Shown one piece after another: positions 15,455 to 24,800 of a stretch of 25,879 nt of DNA. Where the stretch lies: contig CABQBF010000022.1 of NCBI GenBank assembly GCA_902462325.1, positions 1 to 25,879 of the forward strand. Direction: 5' to 3'. Positions within the stretch are counted from its first letter, which is position 1; each line of letters starts with the position of its first letter. Origin of the DNA: an uncultured Peptococcaceae bacterium (GTDB lineage: Bacteria > Bacillota > Peptococcia > Peptococcales > Peptococcaceae). The position numbers and the translations under genes were made by a program. Below the pieces are notes generated by a model, which saw nothing but the letters and a program-made list of their open reading frames with translations, ran no database searches and was not told the DNA's origin.

Positions 15455-16894
15455 TTAGTCCTCTTTCTGCGGCTTGATTAAAAAGGTACAACACAGGGAT
15501 ATCGCCAGCGCTACCGCCAGATACAAATAGTCGGTGTTCACCGCTTCAATAGCCGCTAACCGATAGGCCATAGTGCCTTCTGTCGGTACGCCGCTGTTTC
15601 CTGCCGCCAGATAATACCGGCCCAAATTCAAACTGAGCAGCACCGTTAAAATGTTGGTGGATACCACCTGCACTACCTGTTTGCCCCAGTTGAACATGGA
15701 GGAAGCATGGCCAGCCAGCTCCGCAGGCACCGCCCCCAACCCATAATTGGTCAGCGGCATCTGTAAAAGGGCCAGACCAAAAAACCGCAGCGTATAGCAA
15801 CACATCACAAACAGCAGATTGCTGTCCATGCTTAGCCTGCACAAGCCCAGATTGCCCACCAGCGCAAAGGCCATGCCGCCGGTAATCAAGCCCCGCATCC
15901 AGCCCCGCTTATGCAGCGCATTGGCGATCACATTGCCGCTTAACATCAAGGTAGACGGCACCATCAAAAATAAACCGGTCGCCGCCGGAGAAAACCCGCG
16001 GCCAGTCTGAAAATAAAACTGGGAAAGAATGGCGTTAATGCCCAACGTCATAGCCAATGTGCATTGCACCAGCAAAGTCAGCACAAAGGGCTTATATTTC
16101 AGCACCGCAAAATTCAGCAGCGGATGGCTGGTATGAAACTGCCGCACAATAAAAAGAACGACCAGCGCCAAGCCTGCCGCTACACAACCCCAAAAGGCCA
16201 ACGACTTCCAGCCCCAGCTTTCGCCATTGGAAAAGGCAATCATTACCAACCCTGTGCCCATACAAATTTGCAGAACGCCCCAAAAATCCACCTTTTCTGC
16301 GTGGCAGCCAGCTTCTGCCGGAATGCTGCGCGCGCCTGCCCATAGCACCAACGCCACCAACGGCACATTAAACAAAAACAGCACATGCCAACTGGAAACC
16401 TGCAGCAAAACGCCTGCCAAAGCAGGCCCCATCGCCATGCCAACCGACTGCAGCAGCATCACATTGCCCAGATAACCGGCCTGCAACTGCTTCGGAATAT
16501 ACCGATACAACATGGACATGGTGCTGGGCACAATAATCCCGCCAGCGACACCCTTCAAAAAGCGGAACAGCACCAGCATATAAAAACTCATGGAGCAAGC
16601 ACAGCCCAAGGAACAAATCCCCAACGCCGCCACCCCAACCAAAAATACCTTCCGATAGCTGTAGCGTTCGCACAAATACCCCGACAAAGGCATCATCATG
16701 CCCAACGGCAGCATATAACCGATGACCACCCATTGTACTGTATTAATATCCACCTGAAAAACCGACATATACGTTGGCAGCGAAATCGTTACCGTTGTAG
16801 AATTGAGCATGGCAACCACATTGGTCAGCAAAATGGCCAGCAAAAAAAGCCGGGACTGTTTTGGCCCAGCAGCGCCTTGTTGTAAATTTTCCAT
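15455..16894 (-). CDS. DHA2-family MFS multidrug exporter
   Basis: About 479 aa, with fourteen predicted membrane segments, as expected of the drug:H+ antiporter DHA2 (EmrB/QacA) group rather than the twelve-segment DHA1 group. Visible motifs are LNSTTVTISLPTYM in TM1, YMLPLGMMMPLSGYLCERYSYRKVF (motif A region, loop 2-3), VLFRFLKGVAGGIIVPSTMSM, and the antiporter motif C region MLLQSVGMAMGPALAGVLL. The substrate cannot be read. The ATG at 16894 is chosen over an in-frame TTG eight codons upstream; the ribosome site is weak (AAAGAAG). It has its own promoter and no adjacent regulator. Confidence 0.85.
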   Translation of the reverse strand: MENLQQGAAGPKQSRLFLLAILLTNVVAMLNSTTVTISLPTYMSVFQVDINTVQWVVIGYMLPLGMMMPLSGYLCERYSYRKVFLVGVAALGICSLGCACSMSFYMLVLFRFLKGVAGGIIVPSTMSMLYRYIPKQLQAGYLGNVMLLQSVGMAMGPALAGVLLQVSSWHVLFLFNVPLVALVLWAGARSIPAEAGCHAEKVDFWGVLQICMGTGLVMIAFSNGESWGWKSLAFWGCVAAGLALVVLFIVRQFHTSHPLLNFAVLKYKPFVLTLLVQCTLAMTLGINAILSQFYFQTGRGFSPAATGLFLMVPSTLMLSGNVIANALHKRGWMRGLITGGMAFALVGNLGLCRLSMDSNLLFVMCCYTLRFFGLALLQMPLTNYGLGAVPAELAGHASSMFNWGKQVVQVVSTNILTVLLSLNLGRYYLAAGNSGVPTEGTMAYRLAAIEAVNTDYLYLAVALAISLCCTFLIKPQKED

Positions 16895-16950
16895 GTTACC
16901 ATCTTCTTTCTGACACAAAATATTCTTGCAGATTTTGAACTGTATAATTT

Positions 16951-16979
16951 ATTATAGCATATTATGAACAACTTGCCAT
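16951..16979 (-). promoter_or_regulatory. Promoter of the MFS exporter
   Basis: Minus-strand ATGGCA (16974-16979), 17 bp, perfect TATAAT (16951-16956) with TG one base before the -10 (extended -10). The leader to the ATG at 16894 is about 50 bases. Confidence 0.65.
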
Positions 16980-17086
16980 ATAAACGATGCTTGTATTCAA
17001 TAAAATTTATAGGAAATTTGGCGCCAAAAAAGAGCACCATACAACCGCAGCAAAATTTTTTGCCACATAATTTGCTGCATAAAGAA

Positions 17087-17131
17087 AGACATCCGCACAA
17101 CTGCGTGTTGCACGCAATCCAGCGGATGTCT
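17087..17131 (-). terminator. Terminator of pgi
   Basis: Leftward, 72 bases after the pgi stop, AGACATCCGC (minus-strand arm, 17122-17131) pairs perfectly with GCGGATGTCT (17087-17096). A second nested hairpin TGCGTG-TTG-CACGCA (17102-17116) sits inside, and TTTCTTTAT follows. The stem-within-stem shape makes it stable. Confidence 0.7.
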
Positions 17132-17202
17132 ATTTCGATTATTGTTTCTATATTGTTGTTTCTATCAAGCGGCAACTGTTCTAATCATTGCCGGCAGAGG
17201 TT

Positions 17203-18492
17203 TTACTCTACCTCCGCAGTCTGCATATCGTCATTTTTCAACAGTTCCTGCAGCTTTTCCTTATACCGTTCTACGCCAGGCTGCACAAAGGGATCCAAAT
17301 CGCTCAGCATGCAGCTGACCGCGCAGGCTTTTTCAAAGAAATATACCATCTTCCCAAAGGAATAAGCCGAAATTTCCGGCAGCGTAATCACAATATTGGG
17401 CGTACCGTTTTCCAGATGGGCTTCTTTTACGCTTTCCCGCACCATACGGTTCATCTGGTGCAAGGTTTTAGCGTGGTCGGTAAGACCTTCCGGCAACATA
17501 ATATCATAGGTGACATCTTCAATCACCACCGCGGTTTCAAAGAAATCCTGCCGCCCATCCTGCAAAAACTGTCCCAGAGAATGTAAATCGGTGGACATTT
17601 GCATGGAAACCGGGAAAACGCCCTGCCCTTTCTGGCATTCACTTTCGCCAAAAAGCTGCTTCAGCCATTCGGTAAAGTAGCGCAGCTTGCCATCGTATAC
17701 TTCAAACACTTCCATGCGTTTCTCCTGCTGTTCCTTCAGCAGATGGCGGGTCAGCGCGTAACGGTAGCAATCATTATGGTGCAAATCGGTATCCATGCAG
17801 GCTGCCTGCGCCTGACGGGCGCCCTGCAGCACCGCTTCCAAATCAATGCCGGCCACAGCAATGGGCAGCAGGCCCACCGGTGTTAAAACCGAGAACCGGC
17901 CCACAATATCGTCCGGCACATCAAAGGTGGCGTAGCCCTCCCTCACAGCTTCTTCCCGCAGCTTGCCTTTACTGCCGGTTACCACATAAATCCGTTCCTT
18001 GGCAGCGTCGCCGTATTTGTCGCTCATGAATTTTTTGAACATCTCAAACACAACCATCGGCTCCAGCGTAGCGCCGGAACGGGAAATCACGCACACAGCC
18101 ACTTCTTCCTTGCGCAGCCGATGAAACAGTTCATGATAATACACACTGCTCAAGTGATGGCCTGCAAAATAAATTTTAGGCAGATTGCGCTCTTTGGCAA
18201 AAAATTCATTGTAAAAAGGCGACTGCAGCAATTCCAAACAAGCCTTAGCGCCCAGATAAGAGCCGCCCACGCCAATCACCACAAAGGCGGTGCATTGTTT
18301 TTGAATACGCCAGGCGGTCGTCATAATCTGCCATACCAAATCGCCTTCAATTTTGGTGGGATATTCTACCCAACCGGTATAGCCAGCCCGGCCGCTGTGC
18401 AGTTGCTCATGGATGGCGTTTATTTTTTCCTGATACTCACTGACAGGCAGCTGCGCAATGGCATCGGAAATATCAACTCTAATTTCAGACAT
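17203..18492 (-). CDS. pgi: Glucose-6-phosphate isomerase
   Basis: 429 aa, the shorter Bacillus-type enzyme of glycolysis/gluconeogenesis. It interconverts glucose-6-P and fructose-6-P in the cytosol. Family motifs: the sugar-phosphate site VIGVGGSYLGAKACLELL, VISRSGATLEP, VGRFSVLTPVGLLPIAVAG (PGI signature 1), MSTDLHSLGQFLQDG with the conserved His, and FFEKACAVS with QPGVERYKEKL near the C-terminus, where the catalytic Lys lies. The ATG at 18492 is nine bases after AAGGAG; two earlier in-frame ATGs are too close to or before that site. It lies 81 bp after galE on the same strand and is probably co-transcribed with it. Confidence 0.93.
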   Translation of the reverse strand: MSEIRVDISDAIAQLPVSEYQEKINAIHEQLHSGRAGYTGWVEYPTKIEGDLVWQIMTTAWRIQKQCTAFVVIGVGGSYLGAKACLELLQSPFYNEFFAKERNLPKIYFAGHHLSSVYYHELFHRLRKEEVAVCVISRSGATLEPMVVFEMFKKFMSDKYGDAAKERIYVVTGSKGKLREEAVREGYATFDVPDDIVGRFSVLTPVGLLPIAVAGIDLEAVLQGARQAQAACMDTDLHHNDCYRYALTRHLLKEQQEKRMEVFEVYDGKLRYFTEWLKQLFGESECQKGQGVFPVSMQMSTDLHSLGQFLQDGRQDFFETAVVIEDVTYDIMLPEGLTDHAKTLHQMNRMVRESVKEAHLENGTPNIVITLPEISAYSFGKMVYFFEKACAVSCMLSDLDPFVQPGVERYKEKLQELLKNDDMQTAEVE

Positions 18493-18573
18493 GATCATTC
18501 GCTCCTTTTTTATATGATCCTTGATCAATCAGCCATTTATACAAAACATGCTTTGTTCCCGTTCCCCAAAGCG

Positions 18574-19587
18574 CTACTCTTCATAGCCCTGCGGATTTTG
18601 TTTTTGCCAGTTCCACGCATCGCGGCACATATCCTCAATAGTGCGGCTGGCTTTCCAGCCCATTTCTCGCTGCGCTTTGGAAGCGTCGGCATAAAATTCG
18701 GCGATATCGCCGGCGCGGCGGGGACAAATGTCATAGGGAATGGTCAATCCGTTGGCCTTTTCAAAGGCTTGCACCAACTGCAGCACGCTGACGCCATGAC
18801 CAGTGCCCAGATTGTAGATTAACACGCCTTTTTCCTGGCACAGCCTTTCCAACGCTTTCACATGACCTTCCGCCAAATCCATCACATGAATATAATCGCG
18901 AACGCCGGTGCCGTCCACCGTAGGATAATCGTTGCCCCACACCCGCAGCCGTTCCCGCTTGCCGCTGGCCACCTGGGTAACATAGGGCATTAAATTGTTG
19001 GGAATGCCCTGCGGGTCTTCCCCAATGCGGCCGCTGGGATGGGCGCCGATGGGATTAAAATAACGCAAAAGCGCCACCGACCACTCCGGCTCCACCGCTG
19101 CCACATCCTGCAAAATACGCTCGCTCATCACCTTGGTTTCCCCATAGGGATTGGTGGTGGGCAGCAGCTCCATGGTTTCCACAAAGGGAATGGCATTTTC
19201 GCCGTACACCGTAGCCGAGGAACTGAACACAAACTTATTGACGCCGTGCCGTTTCATCACCTTGCACAAGGTCAGCGTACTGACCACGTTATTATAATAG
19301 TACCGCACCGGCTGTTCCACCGATTCTCCCACCGCTTTTAAACCGGCAAAATGGATCACGCCGTCAATCTGCTGCTCGCTGAAGATTTTTTCCACCGCCG
19401 CTTCATCGGTCACATCTGCCTGATAAAAGATGATGGGCTTGCCGGTCAGCTCCTGCACCCGACGCAGCGACTCCTCCTTGCTGTTGCAAAGATTATCGGC
19501 TACAACCACCTCATGACCGGCTTCTAACAAAACCAGACAGGTATGACTGCCAATATAGCCGGCTCCCCCTGCTACTAAAATGCGCAT
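18574..19587 (-). CDS. galE: UDP-glucose 4-epimerase
   Basis: 337 aa short-chain dehydrogenase of the extended type. It interconverts UDP-glucose and UDP-galactose (possibly also the N-acetyl forms) using tightly bound NAD. The sequence shows the nucleotide site GGAGYIGSH (7-15), SSSATVYG with catalytic Ser124, and YGETK with Tyr148 and Lys152. The C-terminal part has YNLGTGHGVSVLQLV and RRAGDIAEFYAD, typical of GalE. The length is standard. AGAGG is seven bases before the ATG. In this genome region it may feed UDP-galactose or UDP-GalNAc to wall-polymer synthesis; that link is inference. Confidence 0.93.
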   Translation of the reverse strand: MRILVAGGAGYIGSHTCLVLLEAGHEVVVADNLCNSKEESLRRVQELTGKPIIFYQADVTDEAAVEKIFSEQQIDGVIHFAGLKAVGESVEQPVRYYYNNVVSTLTLCKVMKRHGVNKFVFSSSATVYGENAIPFVETMELLPTTNPYGETKVMSERILQDVAAVEPEWSVALLRYFNPIGAHPSGRIGEDPQGIPNNLMPYVTQVASGKRERLRVWGNDYPTVDGTGVRDYIHVMDLAEGHVKALERLCQEKGVLIYNLGTGHGVSVLQLVQAFEKANGLTIPYDICPRRAGDIAEFYADASKAQREMGWKASRTIEDMCRDAWNWQKQNPQGYEE

Positions 19588-19690
19588 AAAAAAACCTCTT
19601 TCTCTTTTTTATTTTTATGTTCAAAAACGCCTGCGCCTGCCGAAAACAATTTTCCGCGCGCAAGCTGTCGGTCCTGCTTTCGTCCATTCT

Positions 19691-19718
19691 ATTTTATCAC
19701 ACTTTGCAGCCCTGTCCA
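19691..19718 (-). promoter_or_regulatory. Promoter of galE-pgi
   Basis: Minus-strand TGGACA (19713-19718; five of six), 16 bp, TAAAAT (19691-19696), with TG near the -10. It gives a leader of about 97 bases before the galE ATG. No riboswitch fold is recognised in that leader. Confidence 0.5.
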
Positions 19719-19768
19719 ACAGGATTTCGCAATCTGTAAAAATTTCAGAAAAACTTTTCTTTTTTCTC

Positions 19769-19815
19769 ACACAATCGTCACAATCACCCTGTATAGTAAA
19801 GATATCTTTTACAGG
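19769..19815 (+). promoter_or_regulatory. Putative regulated promoter of the carbohydrate-binding lipoprotein
   Basis: A -10 TATAGT (19792-19797) lacks a -35 at 16-18 bp. Where one would be expected there are two near-direct repeats, TCACACAATCG and TCACAATCACC (about 19767-19788), 11 bp apart. The -10 also lies in an inverted repeat: CCTGTA (19788-19793) with TACAGG (19810-19815), enclosing AAAGATATCTTT. This layout is typical of an activator-dependent promoter with an operator over the start; the regulator is unknown. Confidence 0.4.
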
Positions 19816-19846
19816 GCAAGTATTAAATAAGAAAAGAGGATTTTTT

Positions 19847-21334
19847 ATGAAAAAACAACTACTGGTATCGGCAGCCCTTGTTGCCGGTCTGCTCTGCTTC
19901 GGCTGCAGCAACGGCGCGACAGGCGACGTCACCCAAATTCAGCTTTCCGACGCAGAATCCACCGTAAACGGAGAACTTCTCAGTCAGGATGAAACACAGG
20001 CCGTTTACACCACCGCCAAAACCGAAACCCACGCCGATGTAAGCGCCGACTTACAGGGCATTTCCAACACCATCATCCATATCACCCAGGCCGGCACCTA
20101 CCAAATTTCCGGCGAACTGGAAGACGGACAACTTCTGATAGACGCGCCGGAACAGGATGTAACGCTGATTTTGGACAACGCCACCATCGCTTGCCAAACT
20201 GCGCCGGCTATTTTAATCAAGAACGCCAACGACCCCCAGCAAGCTGGAGAAGCCGGCGTTACCATCACGCTGGCCGAGTCTTCCGTCAATCAGATTTACG
20301 GCTCCCATCTGCCCAAAGGCGCCGATGAAACCGACAGCGACATCAAATACGACGGCGCCATCTCCTCCAACGTCTCCCTGCGCATCAACGGCGAAGGGGC
20401 GCTGCAGGTAAACGGCGACAAAGAAGGCATTGAAAGCAAGCTCCATCTCACCATCGACGGCGGCACCATCCAGGCCGTATCCCAGGACGACGCCTTAAAT
20501 GCCTGTGAGGACAGCGTATCCGTTATCACCATCAACGACGGTATCGTCAACTGTGCTGTGCAAAACGGCGAAGAAGGAGACGGCATCGACTCCAACGGAT
20601 CCATCTACATTAACGGCGGCTTTATTGTAGCCCAGGCCCACAGCACCAGTCAGGACAGCGGCCTGGACTCCGATTTGGGCATCTTTATCAACGGCGGCAC
20701 CGTCTGCGCTACCGGCAATATGTACGAAGAAATCTCCGAAGAGTCCGCACAGCAATTTGTGCAGTTCTATTTTGCCACACCGCAGCAGGGCAACGCGCCT
20801 CTGGTCATCACCGATTCCGACGGCAACTATGTGTTGGCCTATACGCCAGTCAACCAGTTCAGTATCCTGGAATTTTCTTCTCCCGACTTAAAAGACGGGG
20901 AAACCTATTCTCTTTACAGCGGCGGCACCTTAACCGGCACCGTGGTCAACGGCATCTACACCCAGGTTGACAGCTACGCCAACGGCACCCCAATGGCCCA
21001 CCGCGGCACCATGACCAATCAGAGACGGCCCAATCATGCAGACGGTCAGCCGCCGGAAGGCAGAAACCATGACGATGGTCAGCGACCGGTAGATGACAGT
21101 CAACAACCAGAGCAGCCTTCCGACAAGCAGGATACCGATACGCCGCCAGAACCGCCTGCCGACGGTAAAAAACCAACCGACGCACCAGAACCGCCCGCCG
21201 ACGGCGCACGACCAGACAAGAAACCGCAGCGCCCAGGCAGCAATTTTGACGAATCGGCAGAACAATCCGTTGCATTTACCATCAGCAGCGACAGCCACGT
21301 GTTCCAAGGCGTCGCCCCATATACGGAGGATTAA
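19847..21334 (+). CDS. Cthe_2159-like (DUF4353) carbohydrate-binding lipoprotein
   Basis: 495 aa. The signal peptide ends in LLCFGC with Cys20, a lipobox-like site though Phe at -2 and Cys at -3 are unusual. Residues about 60-330 form a right-handed beta-helix-like series of repeats with many T-I/N-G-G turns (GTYQISGEL, VTLILDNA, LHLTIDGG, SVITINDG, SIYINGG, LGIFINGG). This matches the Cthe_2159 carbohydrate-binding domain, which binds cellulose or polygalacturonate-like polymers and calcium. The C-terminal part (about 385-470) is a Pro/Asp/Gln/Lys-rich low-complexity spacer with PPEPPADGKKP-type repeats, then a short ending. The ATG at 19847 follows AAGAGGA. The reading frame is open for 89 codons upstream across the promoter, and that part is rejected. 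Confidence 0.82.
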   Translation: MKKQLLVSAALVAGLLCFGCSNGATGDVTQIQLSDAESTVNGELLSQDETQAVYTTAKTETHADVSADLQGISNTIIHITQAGTYQISGELEDGQLLIDAPEQDVTLILDNATIACQTAPAILIKNANDPQQAGEAGVTITLAESSVNQIYGSHLPKGADETDSDIKYDGAISSNVSLRINGEGALQVNGDKEGIESKLHLTIDGGTIQAVSQDDALNACEDSVSVITINDGIVNCAVQNGEEGDGIDSNGSIYINGGFIVAQAHSTSQDSGLDSDLGIFINGGTVCATGNMYEEISEESAQQFVQFYFATPQQGNAPLVITDSDGNYVLAYTPVNQFSILEFSSPDLKDGETYSLYSGGTLTGTVVNGIYTQVDSYANGTPMAHRGTMTNQRRPNHADGQPPEGRNHDDGQRPVDDSQQPEQPSDKQDTDTPPEPPADGKKPTDAPEPPADGARPDKKPQRPGSNFDESAEQSVAFTISSDSHVFQGVAPYTED

Positions 21335-21397
21335 ATTTCGATTTTCTTTTTGTTTGCTATCCATTGATTTTTTGTTTGCTACCCTTCGGATTTATTT

Positions 21398-21540
21398 GCT
21401 ATTCTTTGCCTATCCTGCCCAATATGGACACCGACTTGCCTGTCTTTAGCTTTGTGGACTACGTCCACCGCCTAAAGACAGCCTGCGCCGTTCGTCCATA
21501 TTGAGGCAGAATTTTGGCAAAGATAGCGGGGAATTTTTTT
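21398..21540 (+). other. Long interrupted hairpin, possible terminator or structured repeat
   Basis: Nested inverted repeats share one centre: GCTATTCTTTGCC/GGCAAAGATAGC (21398-21410, 21516-21527), TGCCCAATATGGAC/GTCCATATTGAGGCA (21416-21429, 21494-21508), CTGTCTTTAG/CTAAAGACAG (21440-21449, 21472-21481) and GTGGAC/GTCCAC (21454-21459, 21463-21468). A T7 run (21534-21540) follows, so on the plus strand it could terminate the lipoprotein gene. Its size and nested symmetry exceed a usual terminator. Confidence 0.75.
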
Positions 21541-21546
21541 ACCCAG

Positions 21547-21662
21547 AGAAGGGCAGCAAGTGCTTTGTCCCTTCTGTATTCTATTCGGCAGGCACATTGT
21601 AGGGGCCGTTGCCACTAGCGCGTTCTTTTGCGCTGGAGGCGTACCGCTGGCCGTCAGGCCAG
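21547..21662. repeat. Cluster of three hairpins in the gene-free region
   Basis: Three inverted repeats follow the long hairpin: AGAAGGG/CCCTTCT (21547-21553, 21569-21575), AGCGC/GCGCT (21617-21621, 21630-21634) and CTGGCC/GGCCAG (21647-21652, 21657-21662). TATCCTGC occurs at 21411-21418 and again at 21717-21724, bracketing the set. Up to the terminator at 21805 no convincing gene is seen; the whole 21335-21894 stretch is non-coding. Confidence 0.6.
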
Positions 21663-21798
21663 TCTTGTCAAGCCAAACCTCAGATGAAGAATCATTCCCC
21701 GTTATTTTCCCTTCGTTATCCTGCGTGAAGCAAAGGTTCTTCTTTCCGGTGTTATTCTCTACTAGATGTTTCGATCGCCTATGTTCAATAAAAAAATA

Positions 21799-21850
21799 GA
21801 TAAAAAAGACAGTATTTCAAACAAACAGAATGCCTGAAAATACTGTCTTT
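21799..21850 (-). terminator. Terminator of the adhesin gene
   Basis: About 45 bases past the stop of the adhesin, leftward, GACAGTATTTTCA (minus-strand arm, about 21835-21848) pairs with TGAAATACTGTC (about 21808-21819), followed by TTTTTTATC. It is near-symmetric and could also act weakly on the plus strand. Confidence 0.75.
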
Positions 21851-21894
21851 TCTTGTTTCATACAAATATTACACTACAGATATATCGCATAATA

Positions 21895-24800
21895 TTAATT
21901 ATATTTTCTTCTGGTAATCATCAATCCGCCAGCGGCAAAGGCCAATAAACCTGCATAAGCTGTAGCAGATGCAGCGTCTCCTGTTTTGGGCGCATCGCCC
22001 AGCGGTACCTGCGGCTCGGTAATTTCCAGAGATTCACCCGGCAAATCGCTCAACGGCACATCGCTGTCTTCTATGATGTGGTTTTCATCAGTATTGTCAG
22101 GAACATCCTCTGCAGGGTTTGTTTCTGGTTCCGTCGCATCTGTCAATGGAACGTCCTCCTCTGGGGTTTCTTCATCGTCGGAGTAGGGGCCGTCATACCG
22201 GTCGCTTCCGCCGCTGGAGGTATTGCCATTGTTATCGTCTTCCTCATCATTATCATCGTCTTTTCCAGGTTCTGGCGGCTGAGGATTTATCGGTTCAACC
22301 GGTCCCGGCACGGTTTCATCCACTGTTACAGTTACCGTATCGCTTGGCCGGTTGCGATCCGGCAAACCATCACCGTCATCCTGGGCCGCAGTGATGATAG
22401 CGGTGTTTTCGATTTCGCTTCCTGCCGCTGCATCATCGTTCACAACAGCTAAGATATGCAGCACCGCTTTTGCACCATCAGCCAGTTGTTCGATTGTCCA
22501 AAGGCCCTCTGTTACATCATAACTTGTGCTGTCGCTTTCCGCAAAAGTCAGATTGCTGTCCAATGCTTCCTGTACTGTAATACCGGTCAAAGCCTTGCCA
22601 GTATCGTTGCTTACTGTGATGGTATACAGCAGGTTGGAACCGGTGGTCACTTTCGCATCCGGCAGAATGCTTTCTCCCGGATTGTCTAAGATAAACTGCA
22701 AGCTGGAGCCGGTAACAACGGCAACGGTTTTGTTCACCGTCAGCTTACTCCAATCGGTCGGGGTGTCTGTGCCGCCGCCATTATTCACAGTTATATCCAC
22801 ACTAGCACTTGGCCCCTTATCCTCCGGCAGTGTATTGGTTCCGTCACTTGCAACAGTGATTGTTGCAGTATTTGGAATGGTTGTTCCATCTGCAACAGCC
22901 TCATTGGCTTTCGCTGTGATGGTTAGTGTAGCTGTTTTGCCATTCCCCAGCGCAGCAATGGTCCAAACGCCGCTTGTTGCATTATACTGGTCGGATGGTT
23001 CAGCGCTGACAAAGGTCAGCTCCTTGTCCAGCTTTTCAGAAACCTCGATACCGGTCAACTTCACGCCGGTGTTGTTGGCAACGGTGATTTTGTAAACAAC
23101 GTCCTCGCCAGCATTCACTACGGTGTTATTTACGGTTTTGGTGATTGACAAGTTAGACCAATCGGTAGTTAGCACAGGCGGTGTTACCGGTTCTGTCACT
23201 GAAACCTCTGGAGCATCAGCAGTGTTAGAGCCATGACCTGTGCCAACGGTAGCAGAGTTGGTATACTTCCCTGCTTTTGTCGCTTTCACAGTGAGCGTAA
23301 TCGTTGCCGCTGCGTCTGCTTCCAGCTTGTCCATGGTCCAGGTAAGGTTCTGCCCATCCTGCACAAATGTTGCAGTTGCGCCATTCACAGTGTTTTCAAC
23401 ATATTCCAATCCGTCAGGCAGGCTATCTGTAACTGTTACTTTGGTCGTCGGCAGGTCTGTATCACTGTTTTTCACTGTAATCGTATAGGCAAAGGTATCA
23501 CCGACCTTCACATCCGTTGCGCTTGTGGTCTTTGTGATGGATGGAACAGTATCTGTTTCTGTTTTCTCCGGCTCTGTCTTTAAATAAACCGTTTCACTGT
23601 CAGTGTTTACCGAGCTTGGCTGGCCATTGACTGTATAACCGGAAAGCACGACATGATTGAACAGCTTGGCAGCATTGGCTGTCAACGCATCCTTCACATC
23701 CTCCAGAGTGGTCGTATAGTTCACCGTCAGCTTCACACTGCTCTCGGCTGGCACTGTCACATTGGCATTGGTATTGCCAGTCCAACTGATATCGCCGCCG
23801 GTAACAGTCAGTTTGTTGGCAGCGATGGGTGAATTTCCAGTACCGTCTATATCATTGTAAGCGGCACTTTCCCCCAACGACACGTTTTTCGCTGTACTGT
23901 TCGGATTGTGGATGGTAATTGTCCACGCAATGATATCGCCTATGTTGTAATAAATCTTTTCGTCATTTCCTGTAGCTTCTGTCGCATTCTTTTCGCCAAC
24001 CTTCGTTACATGCTTTTCAACTGTCAGATTCTGTTCTGTTGGTGTTTCAGTGTAGGAATTATACAGATACTCTGACGCTTGCAAAGAGCCTCCAGCAATT
24101 TGTCGTGTCGCCGTGGTGGAAGCGCTTCCATTAAAGCTTTGCCAGTCATACCCTGCCACTTTGTAATTGCTTTCAGTAAACGTAACATTGGTGTTCGTTG
24201 CAGTATTGGTTGGAACCGTTACCTGCACTGTCCACTTCAGAGCGGCAGAACTATTTTCCAATATTTTATCCGCAGAATCATAGGTGAGCGTACCGCTGCC
24301 TCCGTTATTGGCTACGTTATAGGTCATTGCGAAATTTGTTGGGATCTTATTGACGTCTGTTACACCGCTAAAGACCTTATAGATAGTATATGGCTTTGAT
24401 GTCGTTGTAGCTACTGCACGGTCATAATACAGCGTAAAAATCGTACCATTACCATTGATTGTCGCACTAGTCGGACTTCCGCTTGTGTAACTATAAGTAT
24501 TCCCATTGTAAGTGGTCAACTTAGGAATACTGCTTACAGATACGGTGGTTCCTGCAGCGACATTGCTGACCGTGGTAGTGTTTCGTTCATCTTCTGTACC
24601 ATTTGTGCGATAAACATGGTTCACCGTGTAAGAATATTTAGTACTTTCAAAGAATAAAAATAATGTTTCATCTGCTTTATAGGGTGCGCTTCCTGTAATA
24701 TTGTAGTGTACAGCTGCATATTTATTGTTTGGAGCTAATCCCGGTGTATATGAACTTGGAACTGTAGTATATTTACTCCAATTATATCCTTTATACCCAG

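Noticed and set aside
20930..21364. Long ORFs antisense to the 3-prime part of the carbohydrate-binding lipoprotein gene
   Set aside because: Shadows of a Pro/Asp-rich coding sequence; no ribosome site and no homology pattern.
21560..21799. 79-aa ORF in the structured non-coding block
   Set aside because: It runs through several inverted repeats, has no ribosome site and no known domain; the stems explain the sequence better.
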